A stretch of 64,000 nucleotides of DNA, from positions 1,399,092 through 1,463,091 of the forward strand of contig NZ_CP063311.1 in assembly GCF_015245355.1 (NCBI RefSeq), in the 5' to 3' direction. The number at the start of each line of letters is the position of its first letter. Position 1 is the stretch's first letter. Source of the stretch: Anabaenopsis elenkinii CCIBt3563 (GTDB lineage Bacteria; Cyanobacteriota; Cyanobacteriia; Cyanobacteriales; Nostocaceae). This document shows positions 47,644-58,935 of this stretch, piece after piece. The position numbers were made by a program, and so were the translations under genes. The notes under the pieces were generated by a model. That model saw only the letters and a list, made by a program, of their open reading frames with translations, was not told where the DNA came from and made no database searches.

Positions 47644-48480
47644 TTAGACTTTATCCCATTCCAGTTCTAAAATTTTCCGAGCCAGTTGAATGTGTAAATT
47701 GTGGCTGGCTTTATATGCTAAGAAATGAGCTTGGGGAAAACTGCCCAATAAACTCAAATCTCCTACTAAATCTAATATCTTATGACGAACTGGTTCATTT
47801 TCAAACCTGAGTGGTGGATTTACCCAACCTTCTGAGCCACAAACAAGGGCGTTATCCAAGCTACCACCTTTAATTAACCCCATTTTTTGTAAGTATTCAA
47901 TTTGGTGTAGTAACCCAAAAGTACGGGCTGGAGCAATTTCGCCGACAAAGTTGTCACTCAATGACCAACTGTACCATTGGTTCCCAATAGCCGAAAGTTC
48001 AAAATCAATCTCGTAACTAAAACGGGTTGTTGATGCTGGGAGAGCGCAAGCAAAAGCATCATTTTCATAAATCCAGATGGGTTGTTTCACCACCGAGGGA
48101 ACTGGTTTGTTAATCCGTTGCGATACTAAGCCAACTTGAGTAATACTGTCAGTCCAAACCCTTGCTGAACCGTCTAATAGTGGTACTTCTGGTCCATCAA
48201 TTTCAATGCGGGCGTTATCCACACCCATAGCCGCCAGGGCTGCTAATAAGTGCTCCACTGTGCGAACGCTGGTTTCACCTTGACCCAGTTGAGTAGAGAG
48301 CAGAGTTTGACTGACGGCGGTAACTTGGGCTGGAATTATTGGTAAATCTGGCAAATCCACCCGCACAAAGTGCCGCCCACTCCCAGCTGGAGCTGGCAAT
48401 ATACGTACATGGGTACTCACACCACTATGCAGTCCCACTCCAGTTTGAGTGATTTCTCTGCCTATGGTGTGCTGTTCCAT
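47644..48480 (-). CDS. lpxC: UDP-3-O-acyl-N-acetylglucosamine deacetylase
   Basis: LpxC is the zinc enzyme of the committed lipid A step. The 278-residue protein has zinc-ligand regions [15 protein letters not shown] and [15 protein letters not shown] (H and D), and the catalytic His in [12 protein letters not shown] near the C-terminus. It lies 60 bp upstream of fabZ and about 120 bp downstream of the Omp85 gene. Confidence 0.97.
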   Translation of the reverse strand: MEQHTIGREITQTGVGLHSGVSTHVRILPAPAGSGRHFVRVDLPDLPIIPAQVTAVSQTLLSTQLGQGETSVRTVEHLLAALAAMGVDNARIEIDGPEVPLLDGSARVWTDSITQVGLVSQRINKPVPSVVKQPIWIYENDAFACALPASTTRFSYEIDFELSAIGNQWYSWSLSDNFVGEIAPARTFGLLHQIEYLQKMGLIKGGSLDNALVCGSEGWVNPPLRFENEPVRHKILDLVGDLSLLGSFPQAHFLAYKASHNLHIQLARKILELEWDKV

Positions 48481-48598
48481 GAGCTAAAAGTTAATATATG
48501 ATGATTCATTTGTAGTTTTGGCGATGACCCTTATTATCGGAACAGTATTGAGGCAAATGCCAAAATTAGCAAGTGCCTCGTCAAGTCACTGTGGACTT

Positions 48599-50758
48599 TT
48601 AAAACCTTTCACCAATGCCAAAATTGATGCGGCTATCGCCGTCATCATTAATGCCGTAGTCAATACGAATCGGGCCTAGTGGTGATTGTACACGCACACC
48701 CAAACCATAGCCGTAGCCAGTACCGTTTTTGTTGAGGACGTTAGCCGCCCGGGTTGTGGTTCCTAAGTCACTACCGACATCCGCAAACAGTGCGCCGCTC
48801 ACTACTGAGAACACAGGGAAGCGATATTCAACAGATGCTTGTACGTAACTGCGCCCACTGGTCAAGGCTCCTTCTTCGTAACCCCGAACAGAGTTGCTAC
48901 CCCCTAGGGTAAAGGCTTCATAGGGAGGTAAGTCACCAAGAATTGTACCGCCTTGGACGTTAAAGGCTAGGGTTTGTGCTCCAGGGGCAAAGTTGGTGAA
49001 TTGTACAGGTAAGTATTGGCTATAGTTAGCTCGCAGTCTAGTTAGAAAAATGTTACCTAGTCCCACTGGTACGGACTGGTCTACCCCAAAGCGGAGTAAG
49101 GAACCTGCTGTTGGTTGCAATCGGTTATTACGCAGGTCGCGCTGTGCCCCTAGTTGTAATAGCACTAAGTCATCTTCTCCTTGGGCAGTCAAGCTCAGAG
49201 GAACTGTTTCCCCGGGTGTTCCTTCCTGGAATACGGCTCCTTCTGGTCTGATATTACCATCAGCATCACGGGTGGAAATTCTTTGATACTGGAATCCGGC
49301 TGAAGCGCTCCATTCTGCTCTTTCATGGGGATCGGCAGATAGGGGGCGATTGAAATTAATACCACCCCCTAGACGGAGAACACGAGGTCGATCGCCGTTG
49401 CTTTGACCTTCTTGTGGCAATGTCCTAATATTCTCATCTTTGCCATCAAAAATCAGTGAAATCGAACTACGGCGAAAAACATTGGTTGTATAAGAGGTTC
49501 TGTAAGGATCACCGGCAATCCAGGGGTCTGTAAACCGCAGATCAAACAGTAGTTCCCGTTGTCCTAGCTGTAGTTCCGCACCTAGGTTTTGGTTTCTTCC
49601 TCTTAGGTTTTGCTGCTGATAACTTACTGTACCAAATAATCCACTGGCTGAACTAAACCCGGCTCCGGCGGCCACCGAACCAGTAGCACGTTCGGCTACG
49701 TTCACTATTACTTGTACCTGACTAGGGTCAGTACCAGGGTCAAGAGATATGTTGACATCTTCAAATAGCCCGAGTCCAAATACTCTCTGGAGGTCTGTTT
49801 GTACTATGTCCCGGTTAAATACTTCTCCGGGAGTTAACTTCAGTTCTCGGGTAATTATATATTCTTGGGTTCTGCCCCGAATTGGTTCTCCCTTTTCATC
49901 TATCTCCCGACCTTCGCGATCGCGGAAGCGGACTTGAATATTTTCTACTACCCCTTCGGCTATTTGCAGGGTGACAATTCCGGTTTCCGAAATTTGTGGT
50001 GAGCCAATCAGGTTAGCTAATACGTAACCTTGTTCTTGATACTTTTGGATTAACCGCTGGATACCTGCTTGGAAGTCTCGCAGGTTGAGGATTTGACCAT
50101 ATTGCTCACCAAAGACCTCATCCACTGTGCTGGGAGGTAGTGCGGAGGGAACATCAGTTCCCGGATTAGCTTGTACTTGTACTTGGGTGAGTACGGGGTT
50201 GAGTTGGACAATAAAGCTTACCCTCACGCCTATAGGTGTATCTTCTGGCACTGCTTCAACGTTGGCAAACAACCCAGTGGCAAAGATGGCATTAATATCT
50301 TCTTGCAGTTGAGATCTGGTTATTGTCCGACCTGGTTGGGTACGAATGACGCTGTAAACTTGCCTTTCCAGTTGCGGTGTTAGTTGTCCTACTTCTGGTC
50401 TGACCACTACTTCTGATATCAGTACGCGAGTTTCTGCGGTTGGGGTATTGGAATTTGGCTGACTGGGAGTAGTTTGAGCGGTGAGTACTGGGGGGGAAAT
50501 TTCCCGAACCGAATCAATTTCCAGGGTTGTTAAGGTGGGGACAATTACTTCTGGTGTTGTCTTCTGGGATGATTTGACGGGAGCAACCGTGACAAAAGAC
50601 TGATTTTTGGTTTCAATTGCTGACTGCTGATTGAACCCAGAGCTAAAAACCTCTGTTGTCTGTTCTGAATTATTAATGCTTTGGGCATTTGCACTCTCAC
50701 AGATGCCTAATGGCGCTGCAACTGCTACAAATGCCACCCATACCGGAGATAAACGCAT
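48599..50758 (-). CDS. bamA: Omp85/BamA-family outer-membrane assembly protein
   Basis: The 719-residue protein inserts barrel proteins into the outer membrane. It has a signal peptide ending near Ala25 (VAFVAVAAPLGICESANA). A Ser/Thr/Pro-rich stretch follows, then POTRA domains (about residues 110-350; three are usual in cyanobacteria), and the barrel with LGGSNSVRGYEEGALTSGRS. The chain ends in RINFGIGERF, a terminal Phe as expected. It heads the lipid A gene group, a conserved linkage of outer-membrane genes. Confidence 0.95.
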   Translation of the reverse strand: MRLSPVWVAFVAVAAPLGICESANAQSINNSEQTTEVFSSGFNQQSAIETKNQSFVTVAPVKSSQKTTPEVIVPTLTTLEIDSVREISPPVLTAQTTPSQPNSNTPTAETRVLISEVVVRPEVGQLTPQLERQVYSVIRTQPGRTITRSQLQEDINAIFATGLFANVEAVPEDTPIGVRVSFIVQLNPVLTQVQVQANPGTDVPSALPPSTVDEVFGEQYGQILNLRDFQAGIQRLIQKYQEQGYVLANLIGSPQISETGIVTLQIAEGVVENIQVRFRDREGREIDEKGEPIRGRTQEYIITRELKLTPGEVFNRDIVQTDLQRVFGLGLFEDVNISLDPGTDPSQVQVIVNVAERATGSVAAGAGFSSASGLFGTVSYQQQNLRGRNQNLGAELQLGQRELLFDLRFTDPWIAGDPYRTSYTTNVFRRSSISLIFDGKDENIRTLPQEGQSNGDRPRVLRLGGGINFNRPLSADPHERAEWSASAGFQYQRISTRDADGNIRPEGAVFQEGTPGETVPLSLTAQGEDDLVLLQLGAQRDLRNNRLQPTAGSLLRFGVDQSVPVGLGNIFLTRLRANYSQYLPVQFTNFAPGAQTLAFNVQGGTILGDLPPYEAFTLGGSNSVRGYEEGALTSGRSYVQASVEYRFPVFSVVSGALFADVGSDLGTTTRAANVLNKNGTGYGYGLGVRVQSPLGPIRIDYGINDDGDSRINFGIGERF

Positions 50759-50939
50759 GTTATTTCAATTCCTCTATGGCTACGCCACACAAGCTATTAC
50801 ATCCACACACCAGTACTTTGGCAATTATGCTCTTATGCAAAATATCTCAGGTGAAAATTAAGTTGCTTGCTATTGCCTATTTACTGATCCTTGACAAAGT
50901 ATCAGTCAAAAACTATTGATTCTGACTTTTTACTTTTCA

Positions 50940-51683
50940 CTATTTCAAGTTGTTAGTTTCTACTGCTTTTAGCACTCTTTGTAATACCTCCTGGTAAGCA
51001 TTTTCTACATTGCCTAAGTCCCGGCGGAAACGGTCTTTATCCATGACTCTCAAGTTAGGATCTGTCTCGCCTGTATTCCATAAACGGCAGGTGTCAGGGC
51101 TAATTTCATCTGCCAAGAGTATCTCCTGTTTTGAATCCAAACCAAATTCTAGTTTGAAGTCTACTAGGGTAATACCGCACTGCTGCCAAAATTCGCGGAG
51201 AAATTCGTTGACTTGCAATGCTAGATTGTGAATTGTCTCTACTTGTTCCGGTGTGGCTAGTTCTAAGAGCAATAGGCGATCGCGTGTTAACAGTGGATCT
51301 CCTAACCCGTCATTTTTGTAGTAAAATTCCACTAAAGGTTGTTTGAGCACTGTACCTATTGGCAATCCTGTTTGCTGACACAGACTACCTGCGGCAATAT
51401 TTCTCACCACTACTTCTAGTGGGACAATCTTTACGGACTTGACTCGCATTTGGTGCGGTTGCGGGCTGTCTATGTAGTGTGTTCTTATACCTTTCTTTTC
51501 TAGCTGCTGAAATATCTGGCTAGAAATGCTACAGTTAATTTTTCCCTTGTTGGTAATACTACCACGTTTCTGGGCATTAAAAGCCGTGGCATCATCTTTA
51601 AAATCAGCTAACAAGACTTCTGGCTCGTCCGTGGCATAGAGAATTTTAGCTTTGCCTTCGTATAACTGGGGATAAACAGACAT
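50940..51683 (-). CDS. purC: Phosphoribosylaminoimidazole-succinocarboxamide synthase
   Basis: PurC (SAICAR synthetase) catalyses a step of purine synthesis. The 247-residue protein begins MSVYPQLYEGKAKILYATDE and contains FKDDATAFNAQKRGSI, VEVVVRNIAAGSLCQ-like, LVDFKLEFGLDSK and LADEISPDTCRLW, all typical. It lies upstream of Omp85 with a spacer of about 180 bp. Confidence 0.97.
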   Translation of the reverse strand: MSVYPQLYEGKAKILYATDEPEVLLADFKDDATAFNAQKRGSITNKGKINCSISSQIFQQLEKKGIRTHYIDSPQPHQMRVKSVKIVPLEVVVRNIAAGSLCQQTGLPIGTVLKQPLVEFYYKNDGLGDPLLTRDRLLLLELATPEQVETIHNLALQVNEFLREFWQQCGITLVDFKLEFGLDSKQEILLADEISPDTCRLWNTGETDPNLRVMDKDRFRRDLGNVENAYQEVLQRVLKAVETNNLK

Positions 51684-52538
51684 GATGTGAGATAAAGTTG
51701 TAGGCAGTGGTTAGTTTTCAACCTTTCAGGCTTAACTATCTTATCTTTTGTTGTTGAATATCTACCATTGGTAGGGAGTTAGGTATAGTTCGTTTTTGAC
51801 AATGGCATCTGGAATGGCGATTTATCCGTCGAACAGGTATGTGAAGTGATGACACGTTTGACTCCTCTAATCTATTGGTGGAGTCTCCCAAGATGCGGTA
51901 AAGTGGTAGATCGAGACTCATAAACAAGGAACTGAGGAAGTTACCCACAGGGGTAATATAAAATCATAAAAATCATAGATTTTTGTTATTTTACGGCGCT
52001 GACATCGCCACCCAGGAGGGGAGGGAATTTTACGCACGCTGAATAAAATATGTGGTCAATTGACAAAATCTAGTTTACTGTTTAATCATAATTAAATGAA
52101 ATTAATTCTCAACTGTTGGGAAATAAGGTGATCATATTTTGTCAATTAAGTAAATACTGTAGATCACAGGTATATGAGCTACAAGTATTAATCTTAAAAA
52201 TCTTGTGGGTTGGGAATTTTGTCCGCCATAACTTACCTCAATTAACGAATATAAGGCGTAAATGTCTATACAGTTTTTTGCCAAAAGTATAATTAACCAT
52301 TTCTTGTATTACCCCATTATGATTAAGGTTTTAATATAAACTAATTGGGTCTGGCAGCAAAATCTCAGGGGAGTTAATTATTTAGTTATATGAAAAACTT
52401 TCAAGTAGAAAAAACCTCCATGATTTTAAACCCGGGAAGCTTAAAAGAATAAAAAGGTTGTGTGGTATACAGTTAAAGAATTTATGGCTGAGAAATCTAC
52501 ACAACATAAGTAGTATTTATATAAATCGAGAAAAAATA
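51684..52538. other. 855-bp AT-rich intergenic region between purC and the DUF7219-type gene
   Basis: I see no convincing gene; short open frames here have no recognisable domain. The region has a perfect 10-bp palindrome GTCAATTGAC (52055-52064) and a related GTCAATTA nearby (about 52140). The 3' half is strongly AT-rich and should contain the promoter for the gene at 52539 and possibly a long leader. Confidence 0.55.
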
Positions 52539-52799
52539 ATGAACAAAGATGATTTTCTCTATCCTCGTGGACGCTACTATGGTCATGTCAAGCCGGAAAA
52601 CTTGGTTTTTAATGCGAATTTACAGGAATTTGCCCAACGTATCAGTTACATATGTAATTTAGAGACAGGTGGAAAGATCACCCCAGAAGAAGCTTATGAA
52701 CAAATCAAAGCTTTGTGGAAGCAGCTCAAACAAACCAAAAAACAACTGCAAATTGGTAAAAGTCCCTTTAAACAGGATGATGGGGAAACTAACAGCTGA
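52539..52799 (+). CDS. Small DUF7219-like cyanobacterial protein
   Basis: ATG 52539 (MNKDDFLYPRGRYYGHVKPE) gives 86 residues; an upstream in-frame start would add 27 atypical residues. Conserved-looking features are NLVFNANLQEFAQRISYICN, TGGKITPEEAYEQIKALWKQ and a Lys/Gln-rich tail. It resembles small isoform proteins found widely in cyanobacteria; the function is unknown. Confidence 0.65.
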   Translation: MNKDDFLYPRGRYYGHVKPENLVFNANLQEFAQRISYICNLETGGKITPEEAYEQIKALWKQLKQTKKQLQIGKSPFKQDDGETNS

Positions 52800-52919
52800 A
52801 AGAGTACAAGTAGGAGGACGGTATTACCATAATCTTCCAGATACCATCCCCAGAGTTGGGGGCTGGTGTCTGGTGGTGATGAGACCAGATGTCAACCAGG
52901 GGTTGTAAAACTTCTCTGT

Positions 52920-54056
52920 TTAGGCTACTTTTGTCAGTTTCTGTGAGAAAAGCACCTTTTGATAGTAATCTTGTAGTTGACAGGTGGCAGCTGACCACCC
53001 CCATTTTTCTGCTTCTCGACGGGCGTTGTGACGGATTACCTCTCGTTCTTGTTTGTGTTCTAGGAGGCGGACAGTAGCATTAATGGCATCTTGAACATCT
53101 GCTGTAGGGTCAAAAAGATAGCCATTGATACCATCCGTGACAATATCAGGAATCCCCCCGGAGCGGGCTGCGACTACTGGACAACCAGCGGCCATTGCTT
53201 CTAGTAGCACCAGACCTAGTGTTTCTGTACGAGAGGGAAAAATAAAGGCATCAGCGCTAGCAAAGGCAGAACCTAATTCTTGCCCCATGAGATATCCGAC
53301 AAAATGGGTGGGAGTGTCGGCAAAATGGTTTTCTAATTCTTGACGGTGGGGACCATCACCTACTAATGCCAATCGGGCATCGGGAATGGCTTTTAATATG
53401 GGCTTGATACGCTCAATTTCCTTTTCGGCGGACAGACGACCGACATAGAGCAGCAAGGGACTGTCTGGGTGATTTTGAGATAAACGCGATCGCATTTCCC
53501 CAGTAGCTAAATCAGGATGAAATAATTCTGTATCTACACCTCTCTGCCAGACCTTGACCCTTTCAATACCGTGTCCTGTGAGTTCTCTCATCATCGCCGT
53601 GGAGGTACAAAGATTCAAAGCGGCTTGATTGTGAGCACCCTTGAGCAATTCCCACAGAAAACCTTCTAGCATTCCCAAACCATAATGCTGGAGATATTGA
53701 GGTAAATGGGTGTGGTAAGAAGCTACTAATGGTATTTTGAGGATCTTACTATAAAAAATTCCCGCTAGTCCTAAGACAGCTGGATTGACGACATGAATAA
53801 TATCTGGCTGAAATTGTTCTAAAGCAGAACCAATGGCGGGACGGGGTAGGGCCATTTTTAGCTCTGGATACAATGGCAGCGGAAAACCACTCACGCCGTA
53901 AACTTTGGCTCCTTTGTGTTCAGTGATCCCACCATCAGGGGCAAACACTAGCACTTGGTCGCCCCGGCGCTGGAGATGGTCTACAGTATGGCGCAGGCGC
54001 GTGACTATGCCGTCAATTTTCGGGAGAAAGGTTTCAGTAAATAGGGCGATTCTCAT
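52920..54056 (-). CDS. sqdX: UDP-sulfoquinovose:diacylglycerol sulfoquinovosyltransferase
   Basis: SqdX transfers sulfoquinovose to diacylglycerol, the last step of sulfolipid synthesis. The 378-residue GT4 protein begins MRIALFTETFLPKIDGIVTR and contains VLVFAPDGGITEHKGAKVYG. The donor domain has LLYVGRLSAEKEIERI and the E-x7-E block ETLGLVLLEAMAAGCPVV. It sits downstream of sqdB on the same strand. Confidence 0.93.
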   Translation of the reverse strand: MRIALFTETFLPKIDGIVTRLRHTVDHLQRRGDQVLVFAPDGGITEHKGAKVYGVSGFPLPLYPELKMALPRPAIGSALEQFQPDIIHVVNPAVLGLAGIFYSKILKIPLVASYHTHLPQYLQHYGLGMLEGFLWELLKGAHNQAALNLCTSTAMMRELTGHGIERVKVWQRGVDTELFHPDLATGEMRSRLSQNHPDSPLLLYVGRLSAEKEIERIKPILKAIPDARLALVGDGPHRQELENHFADTPTHFVGYLMGQELGSAFASADAFIFPSRTETLGLVLLEAMAAGCPVVAARSGGIPDIVTDGINGYLFDPTADVQDAINATVRLLEHKQEREVIRHNARREAEKWGWSAATCQLQDYYQKVLFSQKLTKVA

Positions 54057-54166
54057 AAAAAACTAGATAAGCAGATAATCCCAGATGCTTTTGGATTGCT
54101 ATCAATTACCCAAACCTTCGGTCTGGTGGGTATGCAGGCTTTATGGTCAGTCGGCCCTGCTAGGTA

Positions 54167-54189
54167 GAAGTGGGCAAGATGCCCACTTC
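54167..54189 (-). other. Perfect hairpin between sqdB and sqdX
   Basis: GAAGTGGGCA and TGCCCACTTC form a perfect 10-bp stem with a 3-nt loop in the 174-bp spacer. It could attenuate or stabilise the sqdB-sqdX transcript, or be a mobile palindrome. No U-tract follows. Confidence 0.65.
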
Positions 54190-54230
54190 ACCAAGTGTAT
54201 AATTAATGACCTTTGGATGTAGACTGGCAG

Positions 54231-55721
<1,491 letters not shown>

Positions 55722-56066
55722 ATGCAAGCTAAGCAAAAGGTTACTTTGTATCTGTCGCCAGAAGTTCACAAAAAACTGAAGATTCGTTCAGCTATTGATT
55801 CCGAACCGATGTCTGAACTTGCCGAACGGGCCCTAGTCTTCTACCTAACTAACTCAGAATTAGTGGAGGAAGTTGAAGCTTCTGTTTATGGACGAACACA
55901 CCGAATTTATTCCTGCCCAGATTGTGACAGTTCATTGGTCTTACGTGATGGAGAACTGATTGCCATGGGCAATCAGCCAGGAATAATCAGAGAGCATCTA
56001 CCCATTGATGAAATGGAAAAAGATGAAACTCATCCCAAGGGTGAGGGAGAATTGGTTCCCTGCTAG
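55722..56066 (+). CDS. Ribbon-helix-helix-like protein with a CPDC zinc-type motif (Slr0373-like)
   Basis: The 114-residue protein has a ribbon-helix-helix-like N-terminus (KVTLYLSPEVHKKLKIRSAI, then MSELAERALVFYL). A second part contains YSCPDCDSSLVLRDGELIAM and a C-terminal Cys. This layout suggests a DNA-binding subunit with a possible metal site, though only one CxxC pair is seen. It starts an operon with Ycf46 and Ycf35, like the slr0373-slr0374-slr0376 group of Synechocystis. Its target is unknown; autoregulation is a reasonable guess. Confidence 0.7.
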   Translation: MQAKQKVTLYLSPEVHKKLKIRSAIDSEPMSELAERALVFYLTNSELVEEVEASVYGRTHRIYSCPDCDSSLVLRDGELIAMGNQPGIIREHLPIDEMEKDETHPKGEGELVPC

Positions 56067-56159
56067 GTAAGAATGATGAATGAACAATTCATAATTCTGC
56101 TGTTGCCACAACCAAAAAACGATGTCTTTACTGTATAAGGTCTCAAGTAGGTCGATTGT

Positions 56160-57671
56160 ATGAAAGAAGAGCTCAGTATTCTAATTCAAGCTCAATATCC
56201 TCTAATCTACCTTGTGACCTCCGAGGAAGAGCGGGCGGAACAGGCAATTTCCACAATCGCCCAAATATTAAAGCCCCAACGCCGCGTCTACGTCTGGACA
56301 GTAACTCACGGCATCGTGGAATATGGGCAACCCCGGAACGTCACTCAACACAATACTGTTTCCCCAGAGGCGGCAGTTGAGTGGATAATCCGACAGAAGG
56401 AACCTGGTATATTTATTCTTAAAGACTTACATCCGTTTATTGATGCGCCAGCGACAACAAGGTCGTTACGTGATGCGATCGCCAGCTTTAAGGGAATGCA
56501 CAAGAACATCATCTTGATGTCACCTGTGCAACAGGTTCCCATTGAGCTAGAGAAAGAAGTTGTAGTTATTGACTTCCAATTGCCAGACATGGCGGAGTTA
56601 AACAAAGTATTAACCTACCATTTAGAGCAAAATCGGGGGCGACGACTGACAACCGAGGCGAGAGAAAAGCTCCTCAGAGCCGCTTTAGGTTTAACCAAAG
56701 ACGAATCTGAGAAAGTATACCGTAAGGCACAAGTAACTACAGGTCGCCTGACGGAAGAGGAAGTAGATATAGTTCTATCTGAGAAAAAGCAACTTATTCG
56801 GCGCAATGGTATTTTAGAGTACATCGAAGAAGATGAAACTATTGATGCTGTAGGTGGCTTAGAAGAACTAAAAAGGTGGCTAAAACAGCGCTCTAATGCC
56901 TTTACAGAAAGGGCGAGAGAGTATGGTTTACCCCAACCGAAGGGAATGTTAATCCTTGGTGTTCCTGGTTGCGGTAAGTCCCTAATTGCCAAAACTACCT
57001 CCCGACTGTGGGGTTTGCCATTATTACGCCTAGATATGGGGCGGGTATATGACGGCTCAATGGTGGGACGAAGTGAAGCTAATTTACGTAATGCCCTAAA
57101 AACAGCAGAATCTATCTCTCCAGCGATTCTGTTCATAGACGAGTTAGACAAATCCTTTGCGGGTAGCTCAGGTTCATCTGACTCCGATGGGGGTACATCA
57201 AGTAGAATCTTTGGTTCTTTCCTGACATGGATGCAAGATAAGAAATCTCCAGTTTTCGTCATGGCCACTGCTAACCGAGTGGAACGCTTACCAGGAGAAT
57301 TCTTACGGAAAGGACGTTTTGATGAAATTTTCTTTGTGGATCTGCCCACAACCGAAGAACGCCAGGAGATTTACAAAATCCACCTCACCAAGCGTCGTGA
57401 AGACATTTCGCGATTCGATCTTGAGCAGTTAGCCAAGATGTCTGACGGCTTCTCGGGGGCAGAAATTGAACAAGCACTTGTGGCGGCGATGTATGAAGCC
57501 TTTGCCCAAGACCGCGAGTTCACACAATTAGATATTATTGCTGCACTAAAAGCGACTCTGCCGTTGTCTCGGACGATGCAAGAACAAGTAACAGCCCTGA
57601 GAGATTGGGCTAGACAGCGCGCACGCCCCGCCGCAGCCTCCGTTGCTGAATATCAGCGCCTGGAGTTTTAA
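56160..57671 (+). CDS. ycf46: Ycf46-type AAA ATPase
   Basis: This 503-residue AAA protein has an N-terminal non-ATPase domain (MKEELSILIQAQYPLIYLVT) that itself resembles a degenerate NTPase fold. The C-terminal AAA core carries Walker A near residue 268 (GVPGCGKSLIAK), Walker B near 322 (AILFIDELDKSF), sensor 1 in MATANRVERLPGEF, and an arginine-finger region (LRKGRFDEIFFVD). It matches plastid/cyanobacterial Ycf46 proteins. It sits in an operon with a ribbon-helix-helix protein and Ycf35. The function is not established; a stress-response remodelling role is inferred from related operons. Confidence 0.9.
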   Translation: MKEELSILIQAQYPLIYLVTSEEERAEQAISTIAQILKPQRRVYVWTVTHGIVEYGQPRNVTQHNTVSPEAAVEWIIRQKEPGIFILKDLHPFIDAPATTRSLRDAIASFKGMHKNIILMSPVQQVPIELEKEVVVIDFQLPDMAELNKVLTYHLEQNRGRRLTTEAREKLLRAALGLTKDESEKVYRKAQVTTGRLTEEEVDIVLSEKKQLIRRNGILEYIEEDETIDAVGGLEELKRWLKQRSNAFTERAREYGLPQPKGMLILGVPGCGKSLIAKTTSRLWGLPLLRLDMGRVYDGSMVGRSEANLRNALKTAESISPAILFIDELDKSFAGSSGSSDSDGGTSSRIFGSFLTWMQDKKSPVFVMATANRVERLPGEFLRKGRFDEIFFVDLPTTEERQEIYKIHLTKRREDISRFDLEQLAKMSDGFSGAEIEQALVAAMYEAFAQDREFTQLDIIAALKATLPLSRTMQEQVTALRDWARQRARPAAASVAEYQRLEF

Positions 57672-57811
57672 AAGCTTTCCCCTGCTCACACCAGGGGTAA
57701 AGGCTAGCCGCCAAGCTAGCAGCCAAGAGAAAAAGTCGCATTTCCATCAGCGCGGCTTACCGAAAAAAACCGTTGTCTTTTTTCTTACTCTTCTCACTGG
57801 AGGAAACCCAA

Positions 57812-58162
57812 ATGTCTCATTTTAGCACTCTGCGTACCAAAATCACCGATGCTGAAATCCTCAAATCTTCTTTACGCGACTTAGGCATCACCGTAAAGAC
57901 TGAAGCTGATGTACGTGGTTACAATGGCCAGCGCGTTCGTTCCGACATCGTAGCTGTTTTGGAAGGTGAATATGATCTAGGCTGGTCCCGCAATAGCGAT
58001 GGTTCCTTTGACCTGATTGCTGACCTGTGGGGCGTTGCTAAGAAGCACAACCAAACCGAGTTAATCAACTCCATCAACCAAAAGTACGCTGTTAACAAAA
58101 CCTTGTCCGAAGTCAAACAACGCGGTCTGCAAAACGCCAATGTCAAGTTGGTATTGCAATAA
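57812..58162 (+). CDS. ycf35: Ycf35-type DUF1257 protein
   Basis: ATG 57812 (MSHFSTLRTKITDAEILKSS) is preceded by GGAGGAAA and gives 116 residues; an upstream in-frame start would add 13 odd residues. The protein has DLGITVKTEADVRGYNGQRV, DIVAVLEGEYDLGWSRNSDG and VNKTLSEVKQRGLQNANVKL, all DUF1257. A 140-bp spacer with no terminator links it to ycf46. Confidence 0.88.
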   Translation: MSHFSTLRTKITDAEILKSSLRDLGITVKTEADVRGYNGQRVRSDIVAVLEGEYDLGWSRNSDGSFDLIADLWGVAKKHNQTELINSINQKYAVNKTLSEVKQRGLQNANVKLVLQ

Positions 58163-58190
58163 ATATTTCTCAGCGCGTTCCCAAAGCTGA

Positions 58191-58230
58191 ACGGGTTAAC
58201 CACATCATGAGCGGTTAGCCCGCTTTTTTA
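58191..58230 (+). terminator. Rho-independent terminator after ycf35
   Basis: CGGGTTAACC (58192-58201) pairs with GGTTAGCCCG (58213-58222) with one G-U, followed by CTTTTTTATT. It ends the RHH-ycf46-ycf35 operon and separates it from the DUF488 gene. Confidence 0.85.
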
Positions 58231-58282
58231 TTCTGGTATTATACTGGGAAATTTGTCCATTACTCAAACAGTATCAGAATTT

Positions 58283-58873
58283 ATGAAAATGTTCACGATT
58301 GGACACTCCAATCATTCAATTGAAAATTTTATTGCACTTTTGCAGCAACATGGAATTACTGCTGTAGCAGATGTCCGCTCTAGCCCTTATAGCCGCAGAT
58401 TTCCACATTTCAATCAAGCTGCTTTGCAAAAATCCCTCGCATCTGTAGATATTGCCTATGTCAGCCTGGGTGATAATTTAGGCGCTCGTCCTGATGAGCC
58501 AAGTTGTTATGTAGATGGTATGGCTCCTTATGATTTAATTAGTGCAACAAAAGGTTTTGCAACTGGGTTAAATCGTCTCATCCAAGGTGCTAAACAATAT
58601 CAAATTACTTTAATGTGTGCTGAACAAGACCCTATTGTTTGCCATAGAGCTATTTTGGTTTGTCCACATTTGAAAAAGACAGATTTACAAATTAATCATA
58701 TTCATAAAAATGGTGATTTAGAATCACATGACTGTTTAGAAGATAGATTATTAAAACAGCATAATTTATCTAATTTTTTGCCTAAAAATAAAAATTATGT
58801 TAAACAACTTTCTCTATTTGATACGCAAGCCACAGATACTATAGAAAAACCTTTTACTCGTGATACCTTCTAA
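58283..58873 (+). CDS. DUF488 family protein
   Basis: ATG 58283 (MKMFTIGHSNHSIENFIALL) gives 197 residues. The DUF488 core is visible: ITAVADVRSSPYSRRFPHFN at the start, and the CAEQDPIVCHRAILVC block with two cysteines near residue 125. It is a soluble protein of unknown function; it may act on nucleic acid or be a regulatory protein. Confidence 0.85.
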   Translation: MKMFTIGHSNHSIENFIALLQQHGITAVADVRSSPYSRRFPHFNQAALQKSLASVDIAYVSLGDNLGARPDEPSCYVDGMAPYDLISATKGFATGLNRLIQGAKQYQITLMCAEQDPIVCHRAILVCPHLKKTDLQINHIHKNGDLESHDCLEDRLLKQHNLSNFLPKNKNYVKQLSLFDTQATDTIEKPFTRDTF

Positions 58874-58935
58874 AATCAACATAAATATTGATAAATTGGG
58901 GTAAAATTGAGCTAAACAGCAGTTAATACCTTCTG

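Noticed and set aside
51736-51948. Minus-strand 70-codon frame upstream of purC
   Set aside because: No domain, and it lies in a low-complexity AT-rich spacer.
52458-52538. Upstream start for the DUF7219-like gene
   Set aside because: The 27 added residues (MCGIQLKNLWLRN...) are unlike the rest; the ATG at 52539 begins the conserved part.
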